This document shows, in pieces, positions 42,731 through 52,711 of a stretch of 64,000 bases of DNA. Origin of the DNA: an uncultured SAR86 cluster bacterium (lineage in GTDB: Bacteria > Pseudomonadota > Gammaproteobacteria > Magnimaribacterales > D2472); contig CACBPP010000001.1 in assembly GCA_902541175.1 (NCBI GenBank), positions 260,923-324,922 of the forward strand. The letters are read 5' to 3'. The first letter of the stretch is position 1. Each line of letters opens with the position of its first letter. The notes beneath the pieces are model-generated. The model saw only the letters and a program-made list of their open reading frames with translations. It had not been told where the DNA came from and did no database searches. The translations under genes were made by a program, and so were the position numbers.

Positions 42731-44649
42731 AGTTTTTTGCTATTTTCAAGCAAAGATGCAACAACTGCAGGCTCTGCAAGAGTGGTTGTGTCTCCAAGAT
42801 TATCGAAATCACCTTCAGCAATTTTTCTTAATATTCTTCTCATAATTTTTCCAGATCTTGTTTTAGGAAGACCAGGAGCATTTTGAATAAGGTCAGGTTT
42901 TGCAATAGGACCTATCTCTTTTGAAACAAATTTTGTTAGTTCCTGTTCAAGAGCATCATTAAAATCTTCACCTTTCATTAAGGTAACAAATGCATAAATA
43001 CCTTGTCCTTTAATCGGATGTTGAAATCCTACCACCGCTGCCTCCGCAACAGAATCATGGAGTACTAAAGCACTTTCAATCTCTGCTGTTCCAAGCCTGT
43101 GGCCAGATACATTTAGAACATCATCAACTCTACCTGTTATCCAAAAATACCCATCTTCATCTCGTCTTGCTCCGTCACCAGTAAAATAAATATCTTCATA
43201 TGTTTTAAAGTAAGTTGATATCATTCTTTCATGATCACCATAGACGCTTCTAATTTGACTAGGCCAGGAGGATTCAATAACTAAATTACCTGAGGCTGCA
43301 CCTTCTAATGCTTGGCCTTCTTCATCATAAATTGCTGGCTTTACTCCAAAAAATGGCAATGTTGCTGATCCAGGTTTTACCGGAGTAACACCTGATATTG
43401 GCGATATTAAAACTGAACCTGTTTCTGTTTGCCACCAAGTATCAATAACATCACACGAGCCATTCCCTACAACTTTATAGTACCAATCCCAAGCTTCGGG
43501 ATTAATTGGTTCTCCCACTGTTCCAAGAACTCTAAGAGAGTCTCTTTTAGTTTTAAGAACGGGTTCATCACCTTGAGACATTAAGGCTCTTATAGCTGTT
43601 GGAGCTGTGTAAAAAACATTTACATTATATTTATCACATACCTCCCAACATCTCGATGAGCTTGGATAAGTTGGGACGCCTTCAAACATTATTGTTGTTG
43701 TTCCGTTTGATAAAGGACCGTACAAGATATAAGTGTGTCCAGTAATCCAACCAACATCGGCTGTACACCAATAAACATCAGACTCATTTATACCAAACAA
43801 ATATTTGAAACTCATATGTGCGCCAAGAAGATAACCTGCTGTTGTGTGAAGAACGCCTTTAGGTTTTCCTGTAGACCCAGACGTATAGAGAATAAATAGA
43901 GGGTCTTCTGAATTCATTGGTTCAGGTTCGCATGTCAAACCAACATCTTTTGAAAGATCTTCATACCATAAGTCTCTATCGGCAACCCAATTTACTTGAT
44001 CACCTGTTCTTTTGATAACAATTGTATTCTTTACATTTGGACATTTTTCTAGAGCCTCATCGACATTCGCCTTTAAAGGAACTTTTTTTCCTCCTCGAAC
44101 ACCTTCGTCAGCTGTGATTACTATCTCGCAGTCAGCATCTAAAATTCTATCTTTTAGAGATTCTGGTGAAAAACCACCAAAAACGACTGAATGAATAGCT
44201 CCGATTCTTGTGCAAGCTAACATTGCAAATGCAGCCTCAGGAATCATAGGCATATAAATACAAACCCTTGAACCTTTAGTAATTTCAAGATTCTTTAATA
44301 CATTTGAAAATTTACAAACTTCTTCATGTAACTCTTTAAAAGAATATGATTTAGATTCTCCAGGCTCATCTCCTTCCCAAATTAAAGCAGTTTTTTCAGA
44401 TCTGTTCTCTAGATGCCTATCTAGACAATTTTCGCTAACGTTTATCTTTCCATTTTTAAACCATTCTGTATTTGCAAACTTGCTGTTATGAACTTCATCA
44501 AAATCTTTTATCCATGAAAGATTTTCAGCAGCCATTTTTTTAAAAAAATCTTTTGGATTATTTATTGATTCATCATATAGCTTTCTATATTCATCAAGAT
44601 CTTTGATATAAGGATTAGACGCAATTGCTTGAATTGAATTCGTTGACAT
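42727..44649 (-). CDS. acsA: Acetyl-CoA synthetase
   Basis: AMP-forming ligase activating acetate to acetyl-CoA. At 640 residues it has the standard length. Motifs are [16 protein letters not shown] (P-loop), [22 protein letters not shown], the hinge [14 protein letters not shown], and the C-terminal [12 protein letters not shown] containing the lysine that is acetylated in other bacteria. It follows the deoxynucleoside kinase gene by 4 nt. Together with the beta-oxidation enzyme and putA it points to use of small organic substrates. Confidence 0.97.
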   Translation of the reverse strand: MSTNSIQAIASNPYIKDLDEYRKLYDESINNPKDFFKKMAAENLSWIKDFDEVHNSKFANTEWFKNGKINVSENCLDRHLENRSEKTALIWEGDEPGESKSYSFKELHEEVCKFSNVLKNLEITKGSRVCIYMPMIPEAAFAMLACTRIGAIHSVVFGGFSPESLKDRILDADCEIVITADEGVRGGKKVPLKANVDEALEKCPNVKNTIVIKRTGDQVNWVADRDLWYEDLSKDVGLTCEPEPMNSEDPLFILYTSGSTGKPKGVLHTTAGYLLGAHMSFKYLFGINESDVYWCTADVGWITGHTYILYGPLSNGTTTIMFEGVPTYPSSSRCWEVCDKYNVNVFYTAPTAIRALMSQGDEPVLKTKRDSLRVLGTVGEPINPEAWDWYYKVVGNGSCDVIDTWWQTETGSVLISPISGVTPVKPGSATLPFFGVKPAIYDEEGQALEGAASGNLVIESSWPSQIRSVYGDHERMISTYFKTYEDIYFTGDGARRDEDGYFWITGRVDDVLNVSGHRLGTAEIESALVLHDSVAEAAVVGFQHPIKGQGIYAFVTLMKGEDFNDALEQELTKFVSKEIGPIAKPDLIQNAPGLPKTRSGKIMRRILRKIAEGDFDNLGDTTTLAEPAVVASLLENSKKL

Positions 44650-44653
44650 TAAA

Positions 44654-45319
44654 CTAAATTATTGAAGGCTGTGGATTCACAAAATTCTTTCCTTTAGGAT
44701 TAGACATAATCATTGTTATGAGTGTCTCATAATCTTTTTCATTAGATTCAAGGTTGATATCAGCTGCATTAATAATCAGCAAAGGAGCATCTTTATAGTC
44801 AAGAAAAAAACGAGAGTATGCATCATTTAATCTTTCAAGATAATCCAAAGTTAAATACTGCTCATTTATATTACCTCTTTTAGTAATTCTTTCTTTTAAG
44901 ATTTCAATTGGTGCCTGTAAATATATAACTAAGTCCGGAGTAGGGGCATCAAGTGTTATATGCTCGTAAACCTTGTCATAAAGATTCATTTCTTCGTTTG
45001 ATAGTGTTACCTCTGCAAATAACCTATCTTTTTCTATTAAAAAATCTGCTACACGTACATTTTCAAACAAACTCCTTTGTTTAAGATCTTGTATTTGTTG
45101 CATTCTTTGAAAAAGAAAAAAAAGTTGTGTGGCTAATGCTGATTGACTAGGGTTTCTGTAGAAGTTTTTAAGAAATGGATTTTCTGCAGGTTGTTCTAAA
45201 AATGCATCGTAATTAAATGTTTCAGCAATTTTATTTGCGAGAGTGGTTTTGCCAACACCAATTGGTCCTTCAATAGCAATATATTTTGGTAAAGGTATTT
45301 CGTTTAAAGCCGGCTTCAT
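44654..45319 (-). CDS. Deoxynucleoside kinase
   Basis: 221-residue dNK-family kinase, which phosphorylates deoxynucleosides for dNTP salvage. The P-loop is [17 protein letters not shown], followed by [15 protein letters not shown] (active-site Glu), the ERS/DRY-equivalent [10 protein letters not shown], and the LID region KERITKRGN. Which base is preferred (deoxyadenosine or deoxyguanosine) cannot be told. It follows pcnB by 27 nt, and a perfect TATAAT lies in that gap 7 nt before its ATG, so it may also have its own leaderless transcript. Confidence 0.9.
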   Translation of the reverse strand: MKPALNEIPLPKYIAIEGPIGVGKTTLANKIAETFNYDAFLEQPAENPFLKNFYRNPSQSALATQLFFLFQRMQQIQDLKQRSLFENVRVADFLIEKDRLFAEVTLSNEEMNLYDKVYEHITLDAPTPDLVIYLQAPIEILKERITKRGNINEQYLTLDYLERLNDAYSRFFLDYKDAPLLIINAADINLESNEKDYETLITMIMSNPKGKNFVNPQPSII

Positions 45320-45326
45320 TAAAATA

Positions 45327-45332
45327 ATTATA
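45327..45332 (-). promoter_or_regulatory. -10 box (TATAAT) of the deoxynucleoside kinase gene
   Basis: Perfect TATAAT on the minus strand in the 27-nt gap after pcnB, 7 nt before the ATG at 45319. No Shine-Dalgarno is present between. A TTAAGA about 17 nt upstream is a weak -35. Confidence 0.5.
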
Positions 45333-45346
45333 TTTTAATATATAGA

Positions 45347-46579
45347 TTATCTTAACTCTTGTGAGAAACCAAATGTTTTAAATGATTCTTGTTGGCTTTT
45401 TTCTTTAAGAGAACCTATTAGAGATTTTTTTAGATTCTCGTCATTTTTTTGAAAATTTGTCCACCATTTGCCAAGACTCTTAGTTTCACCCGAAGATTTC
45501 TCTCTAATTAACATGAAATCATATGCAGCTCTAAATCTTGGATGTTTAAGTGTTTTATATGGCTGTTTACCAATTCTGCTATGAAGTTTTAATTGTAAAA
45601 CCCAAATATCCTTAATATAAGAATGAAATTTTCTTGGAATTGCTGTAATTCTTTGCTGGCTCCTTAAAATTGGATCCATCGATCTAAAAAATTTTCTAAG
45701 ATTAATTTCCCCCTTTATTGAACATTTTTCTATGAGTTGCGGCCAAAGAAGTGCTGCTAATAAAAATCCAGGAGTTACAGATTGATTATTTATCAATCTT
45801 TTATCAGTATTTCGCAAAGCTTCTGTTATTAACTTGCTTGTAAATTCATTTTGATCAGGTTCAGTTGTTATTAAAAATTTACTTAACCCAAATGAATTGA
45901 GTTTGTTGAAGTTTTTTTCAGCCATCCCATTAAGAAACATTTTGCAAAATTCATCAAATATTCTTGCATTAGATATGCTTGATAAAAGATGACCTTTTTT
46001 ATAGATAGCATCCTTAATCTTTGTATCAATTTTAAATTTAAGTTTATTGCTAAATCTTATAGCTCTCAAACTTCTCACAGGATCTTCAGAAAATCTTTCT
46101 TTAGGATCTCCTATTGAGACAATACTTTTTTTGTGAATATCACTCATGCCATCTTTATGGCCGATGATTTTCTTTGTTTTTGGACAATAGTAAAGAGCAT
46201 TTACGGTAAAGTCTCTTCGATATGTGTCTTGATCAAGATTGCCCCAAATGTTATCTCTTATAATTTTTCCAGACTGGTCTTTAACTAATTCACCATCATT
46301 ACTGTTAATTTCACCAGATCTAAAGGTAGCTACTTCAATTAGCTCCGATCTGTTGAAGACATGAACTAATTTGAATCTTCTTCCAATTATTCTTGAGGCT
46401 TTAAATATTTTTCTAACTTGTTCAGGAGTGGCATCTGTTGCTATATCAAAATCTTTTGGATCAAGACCGCACAAAAGATCTCTTACACAACCGCCAACTA
46501 GATAAGCTTGGAATTTATTTTTTTGAAGATCCTCAATAATTGAGATTGCAAATTTACTTATTTTTTTATTATTTATCAA
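45347..46579 (-). CDS. pcnB: Poly(A) polymerase I
   Basis: Adds poly(A) tails that mark RNAs for decay. The 410 residues have the nucleotidyltransferase head LVGGCVRDLLCGLDPKDFDIATDA and the segment GRRFKLVHVF, which separates PcnB from CCA-adding enzymes. The start is a TTG at 46579 with no clear ribosome binding site. The dksA-pcnB neighbourhood is conserved from E. coli; folK, which usually follows, is replaced here by a deoxynucleoside kinase. Confidence 0.95.
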   Translation of the reverse strand: MINNKKISKFAISIIEDLQKNKFQAYLVGGCVRDLLCGLDPKDFDIATDATPEQVRKIFKASRIIGRRFKLVHVFNRSELIEVATFRSGEINSNDGELVKDQSGKIIRDNIWGNLDQDTYRRDFTVNALYYCPKTKKIIGHKDGMSDIHKKSIVSIGDPKERFSEDPVRSLRAIRFSNKLKFKIDTKIKDAIYKKGHLLSSISNARIFDEFCKMFLNGMAEKNFNKLNSFGLSKFLITTEPDQNEFTSKLITEALRNTDKRLINNQSVTPGFLLAALLWPQLIEKCSIKGEINLRKFFRSMDPILRSQQRITAIPRKFHSYIKDIWVLQLKLHSRIGKQPYKTLKHPRFRAAYDFMLIREKSSGETKSLGKWWTNFQKNDENLKKSLIGSLKEKSQQESFKTFGFSQELR

Positions 46580-46606
46580 AGTAGATTTTTGATAATAGCT
46601 TGAAAA

Positions 46607-47176
46607 TTATCCGCTAAGCTGTTTCTCTTTAATTTCATCTAAAGTCTTGCAATGGATACAGTGTGTAGCAGTTGGCCTGGCTTCTAATCTTTTAATGCCA
46701 ATCTCATCGCCACAAGATTCACACCATCCGTAATCGTCTTGTTTAATTTTTTCTATAGATATAGCAATCTTATTAGTTAATTTTCTTTCTCTATCTCTTG
46801 TTCTAAGTTCAAATGCAAATTCTTCTTCTTGAGATGCTCTATCCACTGGATCGGCATAGGTTTCACCTTTAGTCTTAAGATGATCAAAAGTTTTTTGCAT
46901 TTCTTCTTTGAGATGCTCTTTCCAAAGAAGTAAAACAGCAATGAAGTGTCTTTTCATTGCAGCGCTCATGTATTTTTCATTTTTCTTTGCTTTATAAGGC
47001 GCAATTTTAGATTTATTGTTGGCAACAGTTCCTGTAATTTTAGTCTTTGCTACTTTTGACTGGGTTGTTTTTTTTATTCTTGAAACTTTTTTTGGTGCTG
47101 ATTTTTTTGCACTAGGCTTAGCAGCTACTTTCTTTGCAGGCTTCTTTTTAGATTTAGTTACTTTTTTTACTGGCAT
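46607..47176 (-). CDS. dksA: RNA polymerase-binding factor DksA with lysine-rich N-terminal tail
   Basis: Transcription factor acting with ppGpp through the RNA polymerase secondary channel. The core (from about residue 68) has the coiled-coil tip DPVDRASQEEE, with the two key aspartates, and the C4 zinc finger CESCGDEIG...CIHCK. E. coli DksA is 151 residues; this one is 189, because the first ~65 residues form an unusual Lys/Ala/Ser/Pro-rich tail (for example KKPAKKVAAKPSAKKSAPKK) like histone H1 or AlgP tails. The tail may bind nucleic acid; that is inference. Confidence 0.95.
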   Translation of the reverse strand: MPVKKVTKSKKKPAKKVAAKPSAKKSAPKKVSRIKKTTQSKVAKTKITGTVANNKSKIAPYKAKKNEKYMSAAMKRHFIAVLLLWKEHLKEEMQKTFDHLKTKGETYADPVDRASQEEEFAFELRTRDRERKLTNKIAISIEKIKQDDYGWCESCGDEIGIKRLEARPTATHCIHCKTLDEIKEKQLSG

Positions 47177-47230
47177 ACATTTATGAAAAAATTTTAGGGT
47201 GGAGAAAATATCAGATACGAGCTAAATATG

Positions 47231-48232
47231 CTAGCTTTTTTTCAATTTATTTAAAACTTCTTTGTATCCTTCAGGGGTGAGCCTGGGCCCAAATGTCTCA
47301 ACTATCTTTGATGAAGCAAAGTTAGAGAACTCTGCACATTCAGATAAATCAAGGCCATTTAAATAAGCATGCATAAAAGAACCAGCATACATATCACCTG
47401 CACCATTTGTATCTACAGGTGTAATTGGCATAGCAGGAGAGAATATTTCTTGACCATTATTTATGACAACACTTCCTTCTGCTCCTTTTGTAATAGCAAT
47501 CATATATGACTGTTCTTTAAAAAATTTTATAGCATCATCTAAATTTTCTGTGCCAGCAAACGCAGTTGCTTCATCATCATTACAAAATATCATATCAATC
47601 CCATAAGATTCTATTTCAGCAAATTTATCTCTAAATCCTAAAACGATACCCGCATCCGATAAGGATAGTGCTTTTTTAGTGTTTTCATTTTTTACATGAT
47701 TTAGAACAGAAGTGACAGCACTAAAATTTTCATCGCTAGTTACCATATAACCTTCTATGTAAAAAATTTTTGAATTATTTATCGCATCATAATTAATATC
47801 TTTTGAACCAAGGTAAGCACTGATACCCAACATGCTACTCATAGTTCTTTTTGCATCAGGAGTAACAAATATTAAACATTTTCCAGTAGGCATCTCAGAA
47901 TCTTCTTTGCTGTAACCAATATGCTGAACTCCAGCTTTTTGAAGACTTTCAAGATATTTTTTTCCGTCCTCATCATTTGCAACTCTACAAACATGATGAC
48001 ATTTAGAACCATAATATGATGCTGCTACCAATGAATTTGTTGCTGAGCCACCACAATCTGATACTGACTCGACTCCCATGGACTCAAGCTTATCAATTAT
48101 TGGACTATGTTCTTCAGCAGAAGCTAAAGTCATAGAATCAGCCTCAAGACCTATTTCATCTAAAAAATCATGATCGACCATATATTGAGTATCTACAAGA
48201 GCATTTCCAAGAGCACTAATATCATATTTCAT
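47231..48232 (-). CDS. Adenosine kinase (PfkB family)
   Basis: 333-residue ribokinase-family enzyme. The N-terminus ISALGNALVDTQY and the catalytic anion-hole motif VDTNGAGDMYAGSF are typical of the PfkB group annotated as adenosine kinase in marine proteobacteria. It would convert adenosine to AMP. AhcY in this window produces adenosine, so the two fit one cycle. Other PfkB sugar kinases have the same motifs, so the substrate is inferred. It lies 1 nt after hemL. Confidence 0.82.
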   Translation of the reverse strand: MKYDISALGNALVDTQYMVDHDFLDEIGLEADSMTLASAEEHSPIIDKLESMGVESVSDCGGSATNSLVAASYYGSKCHHVCRVANDEDGKKYLESLQKAGVQHIGYSKEDSEMPTGKCLIFVTPDAKRTMSSMLGISAYLGSKDINYDAINNSKIFYIEGYMVTSDENFSAVTSVLNHVKNENTKKALSLSDAGIVLGFRDKFAEIESYGIDMIFCNDDEATAFAGTENLDDAIKFFKEQSYMIAITKGAEGSVVINNGQEIFSPAMPITPVDTNGAGDMYAGSFMHAYLNGLDLSECAEFSNFASSKIVETFGPRLTPEGYKEVLNKLKKS

Positions 48233-48233
48233 T

Positions 48234-49523
48234 CTATATTCCTTCTTTTAAAATCTTTTCTACAATTTTTATTGTATTACTTATTTCAGTTTTAGTATGT
48301 TTTGTTGAAATAAAACCAGCTTCAAACTTTGATGGAGCAAAGTAAATTCCATTATCTATACATTTATTTAGAAACTTCTTAAATTGTTTGTCATTAGTAT
48401 TTTCTACATCCACAAGATTGCTTGGTAATTCTTCTGAAAAAAAGAACCCAAACATACCGCCAATCTGATTTGTAGAGAATGGGATATCATATCTATCAAA
48501 AATTTCTTTCATACCCTCTAAGAGATTTTTAGCTTTACTTTCAAGATCTTTATATGGATTCTTATCTATTAAAAGTTTAATTAAAGTTGATCCTGCTGCC
48601 ATTGCTAAGGGATTTCCGGAAAGAGTACCTGCCTGATAAACCGGTCCATTAGGTGCAAGACAATCCATAACTTTCTTTTTTCCACCAAAAGCTCCCACTG
48701 GAAGTCCTCCTCCAATTACTTTTCCTAGCGTAGTTAAGTCAGGTTTAATTCCATATAATTCTTGAGCTCCACCTAGAGACACTCTAAAACCTGTCATAAC
48801 TTCATCAAAAATCAACAAAGAATTATTTTCAGAGGTTTTTTTTCTTAATAACTTTAAAAATGATTTATCGCCAGGAACAAATCCCATATTTCCAGCAATT
48901 GGTTCAACAATCACTGCAGCAAGATCATTTTTTACTTTATTAAAGATTTTTAAGAAACTATCTTTATTATTAAATTCACAGCTTAAAGTTTTCTTTGCTA
49001 ATTCATTTGGAATACCAGGAGAATCAGGCAAGCCAAATGTACTGACACCTGATCCAGCTTTAATTAAAAGCGAATCTACATGACCATGGTAACAACCATC
49101 AAATTTAATAATTTTAGTTTTATTAGTATATCCCCTAGCAAGTCTAACAGCACTCATAGTTGCTTCAGTACCTGAATTAACCATTCGAATCTTTTGGATA
49201 GAAGGGAAGCATTTCTTAATTAACTTTGCTGTATCAGATTCAATGCTCGTTGGAGCCCCATAACTGGTTCCAAGCTCTAACTGTCTAGAAATGGCTTTAA
49301 TAATCTTTGGATTAGAATGTCCTAAAATCATAGGGCCCCATGAGCCAATATAGTCAATATATTTATTATTATCTGCGTCTATTAGATATGGACCTTTAGC
49401 TTTTTTAAAAAAAATAGGATTTCCATTAATATTTTTAAAGGCTCGTACAGGTGAATTTACGCCACCAGGCATATGAAGCTTAGCTTCTTTATAAAGCTCA
49501 ATGGATTTATTTATTTTATTCAT
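48234..49523 (-). CDS. hemL: Glutamate-1-semialdehyde 2,1-aminomutase
   Basis: PLP enzyme making 5-aminolevulinate in the C5 heme pathway. The 429 residues match E. coli HemL (426). Signatures are MPGGVNSPVRAF near the N-terminus, MVNSGTEATMSAVRLARG, FDEVMTGFR, and the PLP-lysine region TTLGKVIGGGLPVGAFGG. It overlaps hemG by 4 nt, placing an early and a late heme step together. Confidence 0.97.
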   Translation of the reverse strand: MNKINKSIELYKEAKLHMPGGVNSPVRAFKNINGNPIFFKKAKGPYLIDADNNKYIDYIGSWGPMILGHSNPKIIKAISRQLELGTSYGAPTSIESDTAKLIKKCFPSIQKIRMVNSGTEATMSAVRLARGYTNKTKIIKFDGCYHGHVDSLLIKAGSGVSTFGLPDSPGIPNELAKKTLSCEFNNKDSFLKIFNKVKNDLAAVIVEPIAGNMGFVPGDKSFLKLLRKKTSENNSLLIFDEVMTGFRVSLGGAQELYGIKPDLTTLGKVIGGGLPVGAFGGKKKVMDCLAPNGPVYQAGTLSGNPLAMAAGSTLIKLLIDKNPYKDLESKAKNLLEGMKEIFDRYDIPFSTNQIGGMFGFFFSEELPSNLVDVENTNDKQFKKFLNKCIDNGIYFAPSKFEAGFISTKHTKTEISNTIKIVEKILKEGI

Positions 49524-50032
49524 AAATTTAAATCTTTTGTAAACTCTTCAACCTTTTTCCAATCGGTGAATTCAAAGGTTTTAGATGTATCTGTTGGACC
49601 ATTGGTGATCCACATAATAAATTTTATTGCATATTTATCAAAAAATTTATAACTAGGGTAATCTATTTTTCCTGCAAATACCCCAATTTTTTTTGGAACC
49701 CAATCTATCTTATCTAAAAATTTAATTACATACGGATTTGTCTCAGGAGAGTTTTTTTCTTTCTTTCTCGCAACAACATTTACTGAAAAAAATGCATTTT
49801 CTTTAAGCTCTAATTTCTCAATATTTTTATTAATAAATTGAAAAACATCTTTTCTATAATTGCCATACCTAATACTTGCGCCAATTACTACTTTTTCGTA
49901 GGCATCTATACTACCTACTTTATTTATCGGAAGAATATCAATAAAAGAATTATTTGATAATTCTGAAATTTTTTCACAAATCTCTTTAGTTTGACCATCA
50001 ACGGTCGAATAGGTAATTAGGGATTTTTTCAT
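49520..50032 (-). CDS. hemG: Flavodoxin-type protoporphyrinogen IX dehydrogenase
   Basis: 170-residue FMN protein that oxidises protoporphyrinogen IX using quinone. The N-terminus KKSLITYSTVDGQTKEICEKI is the FMN-phosphate loop of long-chain flavodoxins, and VVIGASIRYGNY and FFSVNVVARK are typical of HemG rather than electron-carrier flavodoxins. It is the first gene of a run with hemL. It is divergent from erpA; a perfect TATAAT lies 7 nt before the ATG. Confidence 0.9.
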   Translation of the reverse strand: MKKSLITYSTVDGQTKEICEKISELSNNSFIDILPINKVGSIDAYEKVVIGASIRYGNYRKDVFQFINKNIEKLELKENAFFSVNVVARKKEKNSPETNPYVIKFLDKIDWVPKKIGVFAGKIDYPSYKFFDKYAIKFIMWITNGPTDTSKTFEFTDWKKVEEFTKDLNL

Positions 50033-50039
50033 TAATTAA

Positions 50040-50045
50040 ATTATA
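50040..50045 (-). promoter_or_regulatory. -10 box (TATAAT) of hemG-hemL
   Basis: Perfect TATAAT on the minus strand, 7 nt before the hemG ATG at 50032. Expected transcription start is at or next to the A of the start codon. There is no Shine-Dalgarno and no strong -35. Confidence 0.55.
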
Positions 50046-50117
50046 TTGAATACCTTGAAAAAAAAGCATTTAAGCATAATTATATTTTATACTGTTATTC
50101 AATTTTAATTAATTGTT

Positions 50118-50462
50118 ATGGAAAAAACTGAAAATAAATCTTTATCTCTTACTGATAGTGCTTTAGCCAGAATAAATAATGTAATGAGCACTAATGAAGA
50201 TCTGGGAACAAGATTCAGGGTATATGTTACAGGTGGGGGCTGCTCAGGATTTCAATACGGTTTTAAATTTGATTCAGATGTAGCTTTTGATGATGATGTA
50301 ATTGAATTTGATAATTTTTCAGTTTTACTAGATTCAATGTCATATCCATATCTGTTTGGTTCAACACTAGACTTTGTAGAAGACTTATCTGGCTCTAAGT
50401 TTGTAATTAATAATCCAAACGCAAAAACGACATGTGGATGCGGCGAGTCATTCACTATTTAG
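50118..50462 (+). CDS. erpA: Iron-sulfur cluster insertion protein ErpA
   Basis: A-type carrier that delivers Fe-S clusters to apoproteins. At 114 residues it equals the E. coli protein in length. The three cluster-binding cysteines are in TGGGCSGFQYGF and the C-terminal CGCGESF. It sits tail-to-tail with anmK, overlapping by 8 nt; the erpA/anmK/M23 peptidase/tyrS neighbourhood is conserved in gammaproteobacteria. A TATACT box at 50088-50093 would give a leader of about 18 nt. Confidence 0.97.
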   Translation: MEKTENKSLSLTDSALARINNVMSTNEDLGTRFRVYVTGGGCSGFQYGFKFDSDVAFDDDVIEFDNFSVLLDSMSYPYLFGSTLDFVEDLSGSKFVINNPNAKTTCGCGESFTI

Positions 50463-51474
50463 CCAAAAACATCTCACCTTTATTTAGACAAGCAAGATAA
50501 GCAAAACCAGCAGCTTCAACAAACTTTGATGGTATTTTGTCTTCGGTGGTTTTTAAAGTTCCAGAAATTTTACTTTTAATCAAATTCATCAAAAATAAAT
50601 TCTTTGTTCCTCCACCATGAATAATTACTTCATCAGGTTCTTTACAAAATTCATAAAATTCCACGATTTTTTCTGCTGTAAATTCAGTCAAAGTTTTAAG
50701 AACTGAGTTTGATTGTATTTCATAAAAGGAATCGTTTATTAATTCGTAATAAATTTGCTTATCATCAGCTCTTGGGTATTGCATGTCATTGCAAGAGCTT
50801 CTCAACTCATTTAACAATTCCTGATTGATTTCCCCTCTTGAGGCCTCATCGCCTTTATCATCAAAGGGTTTATTAAATCTTTCAGCCATAACGAAATCAA
50901 TCAAACAATTTCCTGGCCCAACATCAGAAGCTAATACAATTTCACCGTCATTTAAAAATGTACCATTTGCAATTCCACCAATATTGAAAATGATTTTACT
51001 TTTGTTATCTTCAGAAAAGAGATAATTGTGAAATGCTGGTATTAAAGGAGCACCAATACCTCCATGCTTTATATCAAAGTTCCTAAAATCTGAACAAACA
51101 TTAATTTTAGTTTCTTTTGCTATAAACAAAGGATCACCGATTTGATAGCTCCTTTCATTGGTATGAAAAACTGTTTGTCCTGAAAATCCTATTAAAGAGA
51201 TTTTAGTAACATCTATATTTGATTTATCAATTAAATCTTTTATAAGTTTTACAGTTTGTTTATTAAGAGTTTGTTCTATTTCAGCAAGCACATTTGATTC
51301 GCTTGATGTTTTGTATCCTGCCTTTATGCATGCTTCATAGTTTTTTTTATAATCGCCATCAAGTGAAATTGATGCTGACTCGACAAATTTAAAACCTTCA
51401 TCAAAAGAGACAATGCATCCATCAAGTGCGTCAGCACTTGTTCCTGTCATGATACCAATAAAATAATTATTCAT
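50455..51474 (-). CDS. anmK: Anhydro-N-acetylmuramic acid kinase
   Basis: Phosphorylates and opens 1,6-anhydro-MurNAc released during peptidoglycan turnover. Opening FIGIMTGTSADALDG, then VGFSGQT-like IGFSGQTVFHTN, DVGPGNCLIDFV, and HGGGTKN are diagnostic. The start at 51474 (MNNYFIGIMTG) is preferred to 51495; it overlaps the upstream peptidase gene by 8 nt and matches the family N-terminus. 339 residues remain. Confidence 0.95.
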   Translation of the reverse strand: MNNYFIGIMTGTSADALDGCIVSFDEGFKFVESASISLDGDYKKNYEACIKAGYKTSSESNVLAEIEQTLNKQTVKLIKDLIDKSNIDVTKISLIGFSGQTVFHTNERSYQIGDPLFIAKETKINVCSDFRNFDIKHGGIGAPLIPAFHNYLFSEDNKSKIIFNIGGIANGTFLNDGEIVLASDVGPGNCLIDFVMAERFNKPFDDKGDEASRGEINQELLNELRSSCNDMQYPRADDKQIYYELINDSFYEIQSNSVLKTLTEFTAEKIVEFYEFCKEPDEVIIHGGGTKNLFLMNLIKSKISGTLKTTEDKIPSKFVEAAGFAYLACLNKGEMFLAK

Positions 51475-52711
51475 ACTTTGGAAGATTATACTCATTTAGT
51501 TTGTTTAAATTTAATGCTAGTAAATCTTCAAATTCATTTCTTTGTGAATTATTTACTGGCTTTGCAGAGGGTAGTTTTACTTTAACTGGATCTGATCTTA
51601 TTTCTCCTTGCCAAAACTCAAAGTGAAGGTGAGGTCCAGTAGCTTGACCAGAATCACCGACAAAGGCAATTATTTCTCCTTGTTTTACTTTACTTCCAAC
51701 TTTTAATTTTGTGTTAAATCTTTCAAGATGAGCATAAAGAGTTTTAATATTTCCACCATGTTTTATCTCAACAGTTCTTCCATATCCGCTTTGTCTTCCT
51801 ATGAAAGAGATTACACCATCTCCAGATGCTTTTACCGGAGTATTTCTTTTAGCAGCATAGTCGACACCGTTATGAGCTTTTATTTTATGCAGAATTGGAT
51901 GCATCCTATTAGGATTAAAATGAGAGCTGATATAAGCAAAATCTAGAGGAGCTCTGAGAAAAGCTTTCTTAACGTTTTCTCCATTTTCGTTAAAATACTG
52001 CTTACCCTGAACATCGTCAAAAAACCTTTGAGCAATGTACTTTTTTTCTCTGTTTGTAAACTCTGCAAAAACAATATCTCCACTTGAAATTTTTTCACCT
52101 TCAGAAAATTCAGTTTCATAGATCACTGAAAATTTGTCACCCTTTCTCACATCAAAGATAAAGTCTATGTCCCATCCAAAGATATACGCAAAATCCATAA
52201 TTATGCTATCAGGAATACCCACATCTTTTGCGCTTTTATAGAATGAGTCTCTTATCTCACCAAATCCAAAAGATGTAATAGTTTGTGCTTCTTTTTTAAT
52301 ATTTACAATCGATATCTCATCTTCAGTTTTAATAAGTATTGAGTTAACGTCATCCTTAATTATTTCTATACTCAGCAAATCATTACCCATGTAATTAAAT
52401 TCCATAATGTCGCCTGGAATAATGCTTGATAAAAGATTATTTTTGTCAAAATCAAAAATTTTGTAGGCTGTATTTAATGGGACTTGTTTGTCTTCAAATA
52501 TTACAGAAAGGCTATCTCCTTTTCTTACTGTATGAATTTGCTTACTCTTGATAGGTGTTAAACTCTCACTTAGATCTCTTGAAATTGTAATTTCTTCAAT
52601 AGCTAATGGTTCATTATTAAGGGAATCAACATAAATAAGGATTATTGAGACAACAGATATTAAAAATGTTATCAATACAAGCCTGATTGGAGTTTTTTTA
52701 AATCCAATCAT
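51467..52711 (-). CDS. M23 peptidoglycan endopeptidase (MepM-like)
   Basis: 414-residue periplasmic murein hydrolase. An N-terminal membrane anchor or signal (residues 10-28) is followed by a LysM-like region (HTVRKGDSLSVIFEDK) and a C-terminal lysostaphin-type zinc domain with HNGVDYAAKRNTPVKASGDG, LYAHLERF, and GPHLHFEFW (HxH). It lies between anmK and putA on the minus strand. In many gammaproteobacteria this gene sits directly divergent from tyrS; here putA is in between. Confidence 0.94.
   Translation of the reverse strand: MIGFKKTPIRLVLITFLISVVSIILIYVDSLNNEPLAIEEITISRDLSESLTPIKSKQIHTVRKGDSLSVIFEDKQVPLNTAYKIFDFDKNNLLSSIIPGDIMEFNYMGNDLLSIEIIKDDVNSILIKTEDEISIVNIKKEAQTITSFGFGEIRDSFYKSAKDVGIPDSIIMDFAYIFGWDIDFIFDVRKGDKFSVIYETEFSEGEKISSGDIVFAEFTNREKKYIAQRFFDDVQGKQYFNENGENVKKAFLRAPLDFAYISSHFNPNRMHPILHKIKAHNGVDYAAKRNTPVKASGDGVISFIGRQSGYGRTVEIKHGGNIKTLYAHLERFNTKLKVGSKVKQGEIIAFVGDSGQATGPHLHFEFWQGEIRSDPVKVKLPSAKPVNNSQRNEFEDLLALNLNKLNEYNLPKYE

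Noticed and set aside
47220-47244. AGCTA/TAGCT hairpin followed by seven T on the plus strand
   Set aside because: It lies at the 3' end of the minus-strand adenosine kinase gene, where the T-run encodes lysines; no plus-strand gene ends there.
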